DNA of 64,000 bases. Origin: Pseudomonadota bacterium (GTDB lineage: Bacteria > Pseudomonadota > Gammaproteobacteria > Steroidobacterales > Steroidobacteraceae). Below, one piece after another: positions 37,684 to 46,456 of the stretch; the first letter of the stretch is position 1; the number at the start of each line of letters is the position of its first letter. The stretch covers positions 1-64,000 of the forward strand of contig JAFEDU010000001.1 in assembly GCA_018241425.1 (NCBI GenBank), given 5' to 3'. The notes beneath the pieces were generated by a model that saw only the letters and a list, made by a program, of their open reading frames with translations, made no database searches and was not told the DNA's origin. Made by a program: the position numbers and the translations under genes.

Positions 37684-40119
37684 ATGCAATCGGCAGCGTC
37701 TGTCTCCATCGCCACCCGGATCTCGGGCGTGGTGCGTCTTGCGTGTCTGGCCGGCGCCGCCTGCGGCGCGTTCACCCTGCCGGCCGCGGTCCGTGCTGCC
37801 GAGGCGCAGGCCGCGGATGCGCTCCAGGAAGTGGTCGTGACGGCCGAGAAGCGCAGCGAGAGCGAGCAGTCGGTGCCGCTGTCGATGACCACCTTCAGCT
37901 CCCAGGCGCTCGAGCAGAAGTCGATCAACAGCTTCTTCGACTACGCCACCAAGGTCCCGAACCTGGGGTTCGCCCCGACCGGCGACGGCATGGGGACTGC
38001 GCGCACCGTGGCGATCCGCGGCATATCCGGTCCGAACGTCACGAGCTTCTACATCGATGACACCCCGCTGCCGGATTCCATCGACCCGCGCGTGCTCGAC
38101 ATCGACCACATCGAGGTGCTGCGCGGGCCGCAGGGCACCCTGTACGGCGCACGCTCCATGGGCGGCACGGTGCGCCTGATCACCAAGACCCCCGAGCTCA
38201 CCGACGTCGGCGGCGAGGTGCACGCCGGGGTGTCCTCGACCTCGCGCACCGACCGCGCCAACTACACCGCCGACGGGGTGATCAACATCCCGATCGTGAG
38301 CGGCATCGCCGCGGTGCGCCTCTCGGCCTTCCTCGACGATGAGGCGGGCTACTTCCACCGCAGCTACTGCACCGACCCGGCCACGGCCGGGGTGAGCTGC
38401 ACGCCGCTGTCGACCACCGGGGTCACCACGGTGAACAACATCGCGGCGATCCGCACCGAGGGCTTCGCGCTCGCCTTCACCGTGAAGCCCTCAGACGGGC
38501 TCACGATCACGCCGCGGTTCATGTACCAGCGCGCCAACTACAACGGCTTCCCGCTCGCGGATGTGCTCTCGACCCCGGGCAACGGCTATGGCTACCCGGT
38601 GCCCTCCGGTCCCTACACGCTGCCGACGCCATTCCTGTCGGACAACTTCACGCAGGCGCGCCTGTTCAACATCCCCGAGGGCGGCTATGACTCCTGGTAC
38701 CTGACGAGCCTCGGCCTCAAGTGGGCGCTGCCCTTCGGCGAGCTCATCTCCTCGACCGGCTACTTCGGGCGCAAGGTGAACGAGACCGAGGACGAGTCCG
38801 ACTTCGTCTGGGCGGCGATCATCGGCGGGCCGGGCACGACGCCGCCCTACGTGACGCCGGGCTTCGCGCCCATCTCGGAGGTCAAGCACTACCAGGAGCT
38901 GATGCAGGAGATCCGTCTGGTCTCGAGCCTCGACGGCCCACTGCAGTTCGTGGCCGGTGCCTACTTCTCCACCCTGCACGGGCAGCTGCCGTACTCGGCC
39001 TACTACCCGCCGGCCACAGCCACGGGCCTGGACGACATCACCAACGGCGGCCAGCCCAACAACGGCTTCGGGATCGCGAACCTGGTGTTCGCGCAGGACT
39101 TCTACACCAGCATCAAGGAGCCGGCGCTCTACGGGGAGCTCTCCTGGGCCTTCAACGAGAAGTGGAAGGTGACCGCCGGCCTGCGCGGCTACCAGGTGAA
39201 GATCCAGTCGAGCGGCTACGAGGCGGGACTTGCCGTCGGCGGCGGCCCGGTCTACAGCCCGGAAGCCGAAGTCACGGAGAAGGGCGTGAACCCGAAGTTC
39301 GAGGCCGACTACAAGGTCACGCCCGACAACATGGTGTACGCGCTTGCCTCGCGCGGGTTCCGTCCCGGCGGCGAGGTGCCGATCGTGCCGCCCGGCACCC
39401 CGGGCACCGGGACCGACTGCGTGGCGGCGCTGGCGCAGGTCGACCCCGGCGTCAACCTCTCCGAGACCCGCAGCTACAAGTCCGACTCGCTGTGGAACTA
39501 CGAGATCGGCACCAAGAACTCCTGGTTCGATCATCGCCTGACCGTGAACGCGGCCGGCTTCGACATCCGCTGGAGCAACATCCAGCAGGCCGTGCTCCTG
39601 AGCTGCGGCTTCCAGTTCATCGCCAACGCCGGCGCCGCCGAGAGCCGGGGCGGGGAGATCGAGGTGCACGGTGCCCCGGTCCACGGCCTGGACGTGTCCG
39701 TGGGCCTGGGCTACCAGCACGCCGTGATCACCCAGGTGGGCAGCACCTCGCCGCAGCCGGAAGGGTCGCCGGTGTACAACGTGCCGGACTGGACCGGTAC
39801 GGTGGCCGCGAACTACACCGTGCCGCTCTTCAACGACTGGATGCTGGGGCTCGGTGCGGATGCCTCCTACGTGGGACGCAGCTTCAGCGGAAACAACAAC
39901 GCCAGCGACCCGCGCGAGCTTCCTGCCTACCGGCTCGTCAACAGCGAGATCCGGCTCTCGCACTACGGCTTCGATGTCGCGATCGTGGGCAAGAACCTCG
40001 GCAACGAGGTGGCGAACCTCGGCGACAGCCGCTCGCTCGCGGCCGAAGTGCCCGGGCGTCCGCGCATCTTCATCAACCAGCCGCGCACCATCGGCATCGA
40101 GTTCCGGCAGCACTTCTAG
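37684..40119 (+). CDS. TonB-dependent receptor, catabolic type
   Basis: Outer-membrane receptor of 811 residues with a signal peptide, TonB box LQEVVVTAEKR (about 51-61), plug domain (VPLSMTTFSSQALEQ, TVAIRGISGPNVTSFYIDD, IEVLRGPQGTLYGARSMGG) and a large barrel ending in IGIEFRQHF, a canonical terminal aromatic. This subgroup is expanded in steroid-, terpene- and aromatic-degrading proteobacteria, where many members import organic substrates rather than iron chelates. Flanking catabolic genes suggest the same here; the ligand is unknown. ATG 37684 begins the signal peptide; an in-frame TTG at 37651 is less likely. Confidence 0.9.
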   Translation: MQSAASVSIATRISGVVRLACLAGAACGAFTLPAAVRAAEAQAADALQEVVVTAEKRSESEQSVPLSMTTFSSQALEQKSINSFFDYATKVPNLGFAPTGDGMGTARTVAIRGISGPNVTSFYIDDTPLPDSIDPRVLDIDHIEVLRGPQGTLYGARSMGGTVRLITKTPELTDVGGEVHAGVSSTSRTDRANYTADGVINIPIVSGIAAVRLSAFLDDEAGYFHRSYCTDPATAGVSCTPLSTTGVTTVNNIAAIRTEGFALAFTVKPSDGLTITPRFMYQRANYNGFPLADVLSTPGNGYGYPVPSGPYTLPTPFLSDNFTQARLFNIPEGGYDSWYLTSLGLKWALPFGELISSTGYFGRKVNETEDESDFVWAAIIGGPGTTPPYVTPGFAPISEVKHYQELMQEIRLVSSLDGPLQFVAGAYFSTLHGQLPYSAYYPPATATGLDDITNGGQPNNGFGIANLVFAQDFYTSIKEPALYGELSWAFNEKWKVTAGLRGYQVKIQSSGYEAGLAVGGGPVYSPEAEVTEKGVNPKFEADYKVTPDNMVYALASRGFRPGGEVPIVPPGTPGTGTDCVAALAQVDPGVNLSETRSYKSDSLWNYEIGTKNSWFDHRLTVNAAGFDIRWSNIQQAVLLSCGFQFIANAGAAESRGGEIEVHGAPVHGLDVSVGLGYQHAVITQVGSTSPQPEGSPVYNVPDWTGTVAANYTVPLFNDWMLGLGADASYVGRSFSGNNNASDPRELPAYRLVNSEIRLSHYGFDVAIVGKNLGNEVANLGDSRSLAAEVPGRPRIFINQPRTIGIEFRQHF

Positions 40120-40132
40120 GCGCAGGACGGAT

Positions 40133-40156
40133 GTGCCGGGCCCTCGGGCCCGGCAC
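40133..40156 (+). terminator. Perfect hairpin between convergent TonB receptor and aldehyde dehydrogenase
   Basis: GTGCCGGGCCC and GGGCCCGGCAC make an eleven-pair perfect stem with a two-base loop. It lies midway between two converging genes and has no T run on either strand. It is probably a bidirectional termination or messenger-end structure. Confidence 0.55.
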
Positions 40157-40180
40157 GTCGGGCCCGAAGCTGCGGGGCCG

Positions 40181-41641
40181 TCAGCGGACGGTGCCCTCTA
40201 GGACCTGCAGGGACTTGAGGTCGGAATGGAAGTCGAGGGCGTAGTCCCCGCCCTCGCGTCCGATCCCGCTGTAGCCCACGCCGCCGAACGGCGCGGTGAG
40301 GTCGCGGATCAGGAAGCAGTTGGCCCAGACCACCCCGGCCCGTAGTGCGCGGCCCACCCGGTCGGCGCGCGCGGCGGAGCCGGTGTAGAGGATGCCGGAC
40401 AGGCCGTAGCGGGTGCTGTTGGCGAGCTCGATCGCCTGGGCCTCGTCCCTGAAGGTTTGGAAGGTGAGCACCGGGCCGAAGATCTCCCGCTGCACCACCT
40501 CGGCCTGATTGTCGCGCGGCTCGATGAGGGTCGGCTCGTACCAAAGGCCCCCCTCGCGATGGATGCGGCCGCCGCGAACGATCCGGTCGCCGCCGGCGCG
40601 GGCGCGCTCGACGAAGCCTGCGACGCGCGCGAGGTGCTCTGGGTGGATGAGTGGGGCCATGGTGGTGCGCGGATCGCGACTGTCTCCCATGACCTGCCGG
40701 TCGGCGAACGCGTGGAAGCGCTCGAGGAAGGCGGCGGCGACCGATTCCTCGACCAGGAGGCGCGTACCGGCGAGGCACACCTGGCCGCTGTCGTCGTACT
40801 GACCGGCGGCCTTGCGCGCGGCGGCCTCGAGGTCTGCATCCGCGAACACCAGGAGCGGCCCCTTCCCACCGAGCTCAGCAGTGAAGGGCACGATGCTGGA
40901 CGCAGCGGCACGCCCGATGTGGCGCGCCGTCTCGGGGGAGCCGGTGAAAGAGATCCGCCGCACCCGCTCGTCGGCGACCAGCGCCGCGCCGACCTCCTCG
41001 CCGATGCCCTGCACGACATTGAACACCCCGGGCGGGAAGCCGGCCTCGTGTGCCAGGTCCGCCAGCAGCGAGGCCGAGAGGGGCGACCATTCGGCGGGCT
41101 TCAGTATCACGGTGTTGCCGGCGGCGAGCGCCGGGGCGACCTTCCAGGTCGAGAGCATGAACGGCGCGTTCCATGGCGTGATGATCACCGCCGGTCCCGC
41201 GCCCATGCGGATCACGGTGTTGGAGGTGCCGTTGGAGCTCCAGTGCCGCTCCTGGTAGGCGCTCGCAAGTTCCGCATAGGCGCGGAAGTTGCGGGCACCC
41301 CGCGGCACGAGCCGGAGCCTCAGGCTCTCCTGCAGGAGTCCCGCGTCGATGCACTCGACCCGGGCAATCGCATCGGTATGGGCATCGATCGCGGCTGCCA
41401 GGCGCTCGAGGTAGGGCGCGCGCCCCTTCGGGCCCAGGGCGGCCCAGCCCGGGAACGCCTGCGTCGCGGCGTTGAGGGCGAGGTCGGCGGTGACGCGGTC
41501 GCCGCGCGCGACCCAGCCCAGTGGCGCGGACCAGTCCAGCGGCGAGCGCACCTCGAACCCCGCGGCTGAGTCGACGCGCCGGCCCCCGACGTAGTGCTCG
41601 CCCGGGACGCGGATGCCGTCGATGACCAGCGTGCGGCTCAT
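40181..41641 (-). CDS. NAD(P)-dependent aldehyde dehydrogenase (HpaE-like)
   Basis: ALDH superfamily enzyme of 486 residues. Catalytic residues are in place: Glu256 in FTAELGGKGPLL and Cys289 in SGQVCLAGTR. TPWNAPFMLSTWK and SFTGSPETAR are the cofactor-binding motifs, and APFGGVGYSGIGREGG closes the fold. Sequence style is that of 5-carboxymethyl-2-hydroxymuconic semialdehyde and related aromatic or betaine aldehyde dehydrogenases. It follows the glutamine-synthetase-like gene by 12 bases in one operon, so an aldehyde made by those enzymes is the probable substrate. Confidence 0.9.
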   Translation of the reverse strand: MSRTLVIDGIRVPGEHYVGGRRVDSAAGFEVRSPLDWSAPLGWVARGDRVTADLALNAATQAFPGWAALGPKGRAPYLERLAAAIDAHTDAIARVECIDAGLLQESLRLRLVPRGARNFRAYAELASAYQERHWSSNGTSNTVIRMGAGPAVIITPWNAPFMLSTWKVAPALAAGNTVILKPAEWSPLSASLLADLAHEAGFPPGVFNVVQGIGEEVGAALVADERVRRISFTGSPETARHIGRAAASSIVPFTAELGGKGPLLVFADADLEAAARKAAGQYDDSGQVCLAGTRLLVEESVAAAFLERFHAFADRQVMGDSRDPRTTMAPLIHPEHLARVAGFVERARAGGDRIVRGGRIHREGGLWYEPTLIEPRDNQAEVVQREIFGPVLTFQTFRDEAQAIELANSTRYGLSGILYTGSAARADRVGRALRAGVVWANCFLIRDLTAPFGGVGYSGIGREGGDYALDFHSDLKSLQVLEGTVR

Positions 41642-41653
41642 CGCGTTCCTTCG

Positions 41654-42949
41654 CTAGATGTAGTGGGCGTAGTAGTCGAAGATCGCCTGCTCGTCCTTGT
41701 CGGCGAGCTCGGCGATCTCCGCGCGCTTGATGGCGACCAGGTTGTCCACCAGGCCCTGCCCGACGGCCTCGGTGAGCACGCGGTCCTTCTCCAGCGCATC
41801 GAGTGCCTCGGAGAGCGAGTGCGGCGTGTGGCGCTCGGTGCTCACGTTCTCCAGGGCATCGCGCTCCTCCGGCGGGGGCAGGGCATAGCCCATCGTTTCG
41901 CCCAGGAGTGCCGCCTGCAGCACCGTGGCGATCGCGACGTACGGGCTCGCGGCGCAGTCGCCCATGCGGTGTTCAATGCGCGCGCCGGCGCCCTGCTCGG
42001 CCGAGACCCGCACGGTGACGCAGCGGTGGTCGAAGCCCCAGTTCGCCCAGTACCCGGAGAGGCTTGCAGGCCTCAGGCGCTGATAGCTGTTCACGATCGG
42101 GGCGAGGAGCCCGGCCATGCTCTCGTGGTGGTGCAGGAGGCCCGCGATGCAGCGCTGCATCAGGGGCGGCAGCTGTCCCTGCGGCCGGGGGGCGAACACG
42201 TTGCTGCCCTGGGCATCGCGCAGGCTCAGGTTCACGTGCATGCCGCTGCCGCTCTTGCCCGCAAGCGGGCGCGGCAGGAACGACAAGAGGTAGCCCTTGG
42301 TGTAGAGCACCTCGCGGGCCATCTGCCGGAAGAGGAAGATGTCATCGGCCGCGGTGAGCGCGTCGCGGAACTGCAGCGTCAGCTCGAACTGCGGGGCGTC
42401 GAACTCAGCATTCAGGGACTCGATCGGCAGCCCGCAGCGCTCCGCCGTGTCCCAGATCGTGTCGATCAGGTGCGCCGGGTCGTTGAAGGGCCCGGTGCCG
42501 TAGACGCAGGCTCCCGGCGTGTCGTACGGGACCCAGCGCCCGTCCGCGCCGCGCGCGAACACGTACGCCTCGAGCTCGAGGCCCACCATCGGCTCGTAGC
42601 CGCGCTCGCGCCAGGCGGCTACCGCCCGGCGCAGCGCCCCGCGGCCGCACAGTGCGAAGGGTTCACCGCGGAACCTCAGGTCCGCGAGCGCGATGCGGCT
42701 GCGCTCGTCCCACCCCGGTCGCAGGTTGCCCGGATCGAACACCGCTTCCATGTCGGGCAACCCGTCCAGGAGGTGGCCCCCGGGGGCGGCGACCAGCTGG
42801 CGACTGTAGGTCACCGCGTAGGTCCCCACGCACAGGCGGGTGTGGCCCTTGCGGGCCTCGCTCTCGGGCAGGTACTTGCCGCGGGCGAGGTTCAGCTGGT
42901 CGGCGAACAGCACCCGCACGCGACCGGGACGGTCAGTCGGCGTGGTCAT
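41654..42949 (-). CDS. Glutamine-synthetase-like gamma-glutamyl ligase
   Basis: Protein of 431 residues of the GS superfamily, in the PuuA/GlnA3-type branch. The N-terminal beta-grasp part is VRVLFADQLNLARGKYLP. The catalytic domain shows GLELEAYVF (about 123-131), NAEFDAPQFELTLQF (180-194), GSGMHVNLS (234-242) and RIEHRMGDCAASPYVAIA, covering the metal- and ATP-binding residues. Such enzymes ligate glutamate to an amine instead of ammonia, as in putrescine, isopropylamine or aniline catabolism. Its ATG overlaps the P450 stop (ATGA). Regulatory adenylylation features of true GlnA are absent. The amine substrate is unknown. Confidence 0.85.
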   Translation of the reverse strand: MTTPTDRPGRVRVLFADQLNLARGKYLPESEARKGHTRLCVGTYAVTYSRQLVAAPGGHLLDGLPDMEAVFDPGNLRPGWDERSRIALADLRFRGEPFALCGRGALRRAVAAWRERGYEPMVGLELEAYVFARGADGRWVPYDTPGACVYGTGPFNDPAHLIDTIWDTAERCGLPIESLNAEFDAPQFELTLQFRDALTAADDIFLFRQMAREVLYTKGYLLSFLPRPLAGKSGSGMHVNLSLRDAQGSNVFAPRPQGQLPPLMQRCIAGLLHHHESMAGLLAPIVNSYQRLRPASLSGYWANWGFDHRCVTVRVSAEQGAGARIEHRMGDCAASPYVAIATVLQAALLGETMGYALPPPEERDALENVSTERHTPHSLSEALDALEKDRVLTEAVGQGLVDNLVAIKRAEIAELADKDEQAIFDYYAHYI

Positions 42950-44211
42950 TTGCGGTGCACGCGCACCGGCAGGCGCTTGATGCCGTGGATGAAGTTGGAG
43001 CGCAGGTAGCTGTGGGGCGCGGTCTGCTCGATCCCCTTCAGTCGCCGCGCGAGTTCCTGCAGCACGAGGTTCACCTCGAGCCGCGCGAGCCACATGCCGA
43101 GGCACACGTGCGGGCCGCCCTGGCCGAAGGCCACGTAGCGGTTCGGCTTGCGCGTGAGGTCGATGCGTTGGGGGTCAACGAAGGCCTCCGCATCGCGGTT
43201 CCCGGAGAGGAACCACAGCACCACCTTGTCCCCGGCGCGCACCGTCTTGCCGTGCAGCTCGAAGTCCCGTGTCGCGGTCCGCCGGAAGTGGGAGGTCGGC
43301 GAGGCCCAGCGGATGAGCTCGTCGCTCGCGCTGTCATAGAGGTCCTCGCCCCCGGCCTGGAGCTGGGGCAGCAGCGCCGGCTCGTTGGCAAGCGAGTGCA
43401 GGGCCGCGGCGAGCGCGTAGCGCGTGGTGTCGTTGCCGGCGGCCACCAGCAGGCAGAAGAAGTTCCGGAACTCGTCATCGGACATGCGCCGGCCGTCGTT
43501 CGTCTCCTGGCGCACGACGCTCAGCACCCCGATCGTCTCGCCCGCGTCCATGCGCTTCAGGAGCGCGTTGGCGTAGTCGAACAGGTCGAGCGCCGCCGGG
43601 GAGCGGAACGGCAGCAGGCGGTACTTCTCGGTGTCCACCTTGTCGATGACGTGGTCGGTGTAGTCGGGGTCGGCATTCGAGATCAGCGAGTCGCCCTTGG
43701 TGACCAACCACGCCGCGTCCTCAGCGGAGACCCCCAGGATCTGCGCCAGCATGCGCATCGGCAGCTGCCGCGCGATCGCCTCCACCGCATCGAACTCGCC
43801 GCGCTCGAAGGCAGGAGCGGTAATGTCGCGCACCATCGCCTGGATCTGGGGCGCGTAGGCGGAGATCGTGGCCTTGGAGAACGCCTTGTTCACGAGCATC
43901 CGGAAGTACCGGTGCTGCGGCGGGTCGGTTTCCTGGAAGGTCTTGCGCGCCTCGTACTCCTCCGGGCTCTGGTCCTCCATGCGGATGCCGCGCGCCGAGC
44001 TCAGGAGCTCGGTGTCGCGGTTCAGGGCCATGATGTCGGCGTGGCGGGTGATCGACCAGAAGCCGCGGCCGCCGTCGGACTGCGGGCACCACTCGAGCGG
44101 GGCCTCGCGGCGCATGCGCTCGAAGGTCACGAAGGGCGCGCCCTCGCTGAAGGCGTCCTGCGAGGACAGGTCGACGTGCGCGTCGCGCGAGTTGGAGAAC
44201 GGATAGGCCAT
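42946..44211 (-). CDS. Cytochrome P450
   Basis: Soluble bacterial P450 of 421 residues. The oxygen-activation motif of helix I is AGNDTT (258-263), the ExxR motif is ELIR (298-301), and the haem-ligand loop is FGQGGPHVC with Cys370. Other family landmarks are TDPPQHRYFRMLVNKAFS in helix C. It resembles the CYP125/CYP142-like group of steroid, terpene and aromatic hydroxylases. Electron partners (ferredoxin, reductase) are not encoded nearby. It is the first gene of a tight operon with the gamma-glutamyl ligase and the aldehyde dehydrogenase, and diverges from the HpaD-like dioxygenase. ATG 44211 begins the M-A-Y-P-F leader. Confidence 0.94.
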   Translation of the reverse strand: MAYPFSNSRDAHVDLSSQDAFSEGAPFVTFERMRREAPLEWCPQSDGGRGFWSITRHADIMALNRDTELLSSARGIRMEDQSPEEYEARKTFQETDPPQHRYFRMLVNKAFSKATISAYAPQIQAMVRDITAPAFERGEFDAVEAIARQLPMRMLAQILGVSAEDAAWLVTKGDSLISNADPDYTDHVIDKVDTEKYRLLPFRSPAALDLFDYANALLKRMDAGETIGVLSVVRQETNDGRRMSDDEFRNFFCLLVAAGNDTTRYALAAALHSLANEPALLPQLQAGGEDLYDSASDELIRWASPTSHFRRTATRDFELHGKTVRAGDKVVLWFLSGNRDAEAFVDPQRIDLTRKPNRYVAFGQGGPHVCLGMWLARLEVNLVLQELARRLKGIEQTAPHSYLRSNFIHGIKRLPVRVHRK

Positions 44212-44335
44212 GGCACCTGGAAGCTGTAGCGCGGCGCACCCGTCCCTTTGGGGCGGACACGCTTCGGTGAGCCTAATTGCCACGCATTTGGTGCCCCGAC
44301 GTCTTAGCAAATGAGGCCATTGTGGGCGGCCGGCA
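44212..44335. other. Divergent control region, P450 side
   Basis: Part of the 198-base gap between the P450 operon and the dioxygenase gene. A promoter for the P450 operon should lie here, but no convincing minus-strand -35/-10 pair was seen. It is a likely operator site for one of the neighbouring AraC-type regulators. Confidence 0.35.
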
Positions 44336-44365
44336 TTGAGGGGCACTGGCGGCGCCTTCCATAAT
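44336..44365 (+). promoter_or_regulatory. Candidate sigma-70 promoter for the HpaD-like gene
   Basis: TTGAGG (44336-44341) and CATAAT (44360-44365) are separated by 18 bases, a good sigma-70 match for such a GC-rich sequence. The predicted transcript starts near 44372, leaving a leader of about 38 bases. Confidence 0.5.
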
Positions 44366-44409
44366 GATCCGGTAATGCCCGCATGGCGGGCGTGCGAGGT
44401 GGGGCTTCG

Positions 44410-45291
44410 ATGGGCGAGGTGATCGGTGCCGGGCTGGTGGCGCACGCGCCCACCATCATGATGTCTCCCGAAGGCCGGCGGGCGTTGAACGAGGGCAAGG
44501 AGATCAGCCTGGTGCCGGGCCTGCAGCGCCTGCGCCGCGAGGTGCTCGACCGCCTCAGGCCCGACACGGTGATCGTCTTCGACACCCACTGGTTCACCAC
44601 GGTTGAGTTCTGCGTCACCGCCCACGCGCTGCGCGAGGGGCTCTACACCTCCGACGAGCTGCCGCGGGGCATGCGGCAGGTCCCCTATCGCATGCGCGGC
44701 AACCCGCAGCTGGCGCAGTCGATCGCCGCGGAGGCGACCCGTGCCGGAGTGCGCACCTCCGCCATCGACGACCCGTACCTCCCGATCCACTACCCGACGG
44801 TGAACATCCACCACTTCCTCGACGGGCGGGAGGAGTGGCTGAGCGTCAGCTGCTGCCAGACCGCCGAGAGCGCGGACTTCCTGGACATCGGCCGCGCGAT
44901 CGGGGAGGCGATCGCGCGCTCGGACCGGCGCGTGGTGCTGCTCGCGAGCGGTTCGATGAGCCACCGGTTCTGGCCCCTGCGGGAACTTGCGCGCCACGAG
45001 GCCTCGGACCCCTCGCACATCCGAACTCCCGAGGCGCGGGCCGCCGACCACGAACGCCTGGGGTGGTTTGCCGCGGGCGACCACGCCGCGGTGATTGAGA
45101 GCATGCCGGAGTTCCTGAAGTACGGGCCGGAGGCGCGCTTCGGGCACTACCTCATGATGGTGGGCGCGCTCGGGGGCACGCGCTGCCGCGCGCGCGGCGA
45201 GCGCTTCAGCGACTACGAGAACGCCACCGGCACCAGCCAGGTGCACGTGTGGTTCGAGCGGCCTGCAAACGGGTGGGCCGCGGCAGGTTGA
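44410..45291 (+). CDS. Class III extradiol ring-cleavage dioxygenase (HpaD/LigB-like)
   Basis: Protein of 293 residues related to 3,4-dihydroxyphenylacetate 2,3-dioxygenase of the HpaD type. Conserved histidines stand in LVAHAPTIMM (His12), VIVFDTHWF (His60) and LASGSMSHRF; YTSDELPRGMRQVPY and GNPQLAQSIAAEA are further HpaD landmarks. These enzymes use Fe(II) to open catechol-type rings next to the hydroxyls. ATG 44410 is preceded by GAGGTGGGG; an ATG at 44383 is possible. It diverges from the P450 operon and is convergent with an AraC-type gene. The true ring substrate is unknown. Confidence 0.87.
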   Translation: MGEVIGAGLVAHAPTIMMSPEGRRALNEGKEISLVPGLQRLRREVLDRLRPDTVIVFDTHWFTTVEFCVTAHALREGLYTSDELPRGMRQVPYRMRGNPQLAQSIAAEATRAGVRTSAIDDPYLPIHYPTVNIHHFLDGREEWLSVSCCQTAESADFLDIGRAIGEAIARSDRRVVLLASGSMSHRFWPLRELARHEASDPSHIRTPEARAADHERLGWFAAGDHAAVIESMPEFLKYGPEARFGHYLMMVGALGGTRCRARGERFSDYENATGTSQVHVWFERPANGWAAAG

Positions 45292-45306
45292 GGCCGGCGC
45301 AGGCCT

Positions 45307-46281
45307 TCAGGCCGGCGCGTGTGCGCGGATGAAGCTCTGCGGGGGCATCCCGCTCCAGCGCGCAAACGCCCGCGTGAAGGTGCTGTGCTCCGAGTAGCCC
45401 AGCCGCAATGCAGTCTGTGCGATCGACACGTTGCGGCGCACGCGGAACTCGTGTGCCGCCTGGCGCAGGCGGCATTCGTCCACCAGGCTCTGGAACGAGG
45501 TTCTCGAGCGGGCGAGGTGCCGCCGCAGGGTGCGGCTCGACATCCCCAGGCACTGCGCGATCTGCTCCTGGCAGATCGGCTGGTCCCCGAGCTGGCGGAA
45601 GATGAGCGCCTGCACGCGGGCATCGACGCTGGTAGCGCGCTGCTTCTGCACCAGCAGGCGATCGAGCGTTCGCAGCGTGTCCGGGGAGGGCGGGCGGGAG
45701 CCTGGCATCGGCAGGTCCGCGAGTGGCAGCGGAATCCGCAGCCAGTTGGTCAGGGCGCCGCCCATCAGGTGCACCCCCGAGCGCTGGGCGAGCACGGCGA
45801 GCCGCTCCGCGTCGTCGCACTCCACGCCGATGCGGATCTTGTCGCACGCAGTCCCTGCGGCCATGCGCACGATCTGGGCCGCGATTCCGAGCGTGAAGAT
45901 CGCGTCCTGGTGGCGCGGCCAGATCTCGGGATCGAGGATTCGGTACGAGAGGAGGAGGGCGCCTTCCTCACGCGCCACGGTCAGCTCGCTCGCGTCCTGC
46001 ATCAGGGTGAAGTAGTTGGCGAGCAGGCTGAACGCCTGCCCGAGCGAGGGCGCCGTGCGCAGGGCACCGGCGACGGGGCCGAGCTGGGTCAGGTCATAGT
46101 TGAGGCCGAAGCTCCAGCCGCAGGCGAGGTCCGAGGATTCGCGCGAGACCTGCTCGGTGAACTCGACGAAGCGCGCGAGGGGCAGCATGCCGTCGGCGCT
46201 GGCTGGCACTTCACGGCCGCTCGGGCGGGCGTCGGCGCGCCAGCCCAGCAGCGCTGCGGTTGAGACCTGTGGCGGCTGCAT
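45307..46281 (-). CDS. AraC-family regulator
   Basis: Regulator of 324 residues with the same two-part plan as the gene at 34.7-35.7 kb: a sensing domain with SLGQAFSLLANYFTLM and WSFGLNYDLTQLG, and a C-terminal AraC helix-turn-helix (QEQIAQCLGMSSRTLRRHL; AQTALRLGYSEHSTFTRAF). ATG 46281 is preferred because it begins a normal family N-terminus after AGGGGG; an upstream frame to 46422 adds a poor leader. It is convergent with the dioxygenase gene and divergent from the MFS transporter, the common layout of a local activator. Confidence 0.88.
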   Translation of the reverse strand: MQPPQVSTAALLGWRADARPSGREVPASADGMLPLARFVEFTEQVSRESSDLACGWSFGLNYDLTQLGPVAGALRTAPSLGQAFSLLANYFTLMQDASELTVAREEGALLLSYRILDPEIWPRHQDAIFTLGIAAQIVRMAAGTACDKIRIGVECDDAERLAVLAQRSGVHLMGGALTNWLRIPLPLADLPMPGSRPPSPDTLRTLDRLLVQKQRATSVDARVQALIFRQLGDQPICQEQIAQCLGMSSRTLRRHLARSRTSFQSLVDECRLRQAAHEFRVRRNVSIAQTALRLGYSEHSTFTRAFARWSGMPPQSFIRAHAPA

Positions 46282-46456
46282 GATGATCGGACCCCCTGAT
46301 CGATCCTTATGGGCTGAAAATACGAAGCTGCGGCTGGCCGTGGCTTGATAATTCAGGTCAGTATGTTGATCTTTATTGTCATCGCTTGCCAGTTCAGCGG
46401 GTGCAATGGCCGGCAGGGCCAAGTTGCGCCCCGGACGGGGGCCTTATCGTCGGAGC

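Noticed and set aside
38491..40113. Long minus- and plus-strand frames over the catabolic TonB receptor
   Set aside because: Both are out of frame with the receptor and show no domain; the receptor frame has clear plug and barrel motifs.
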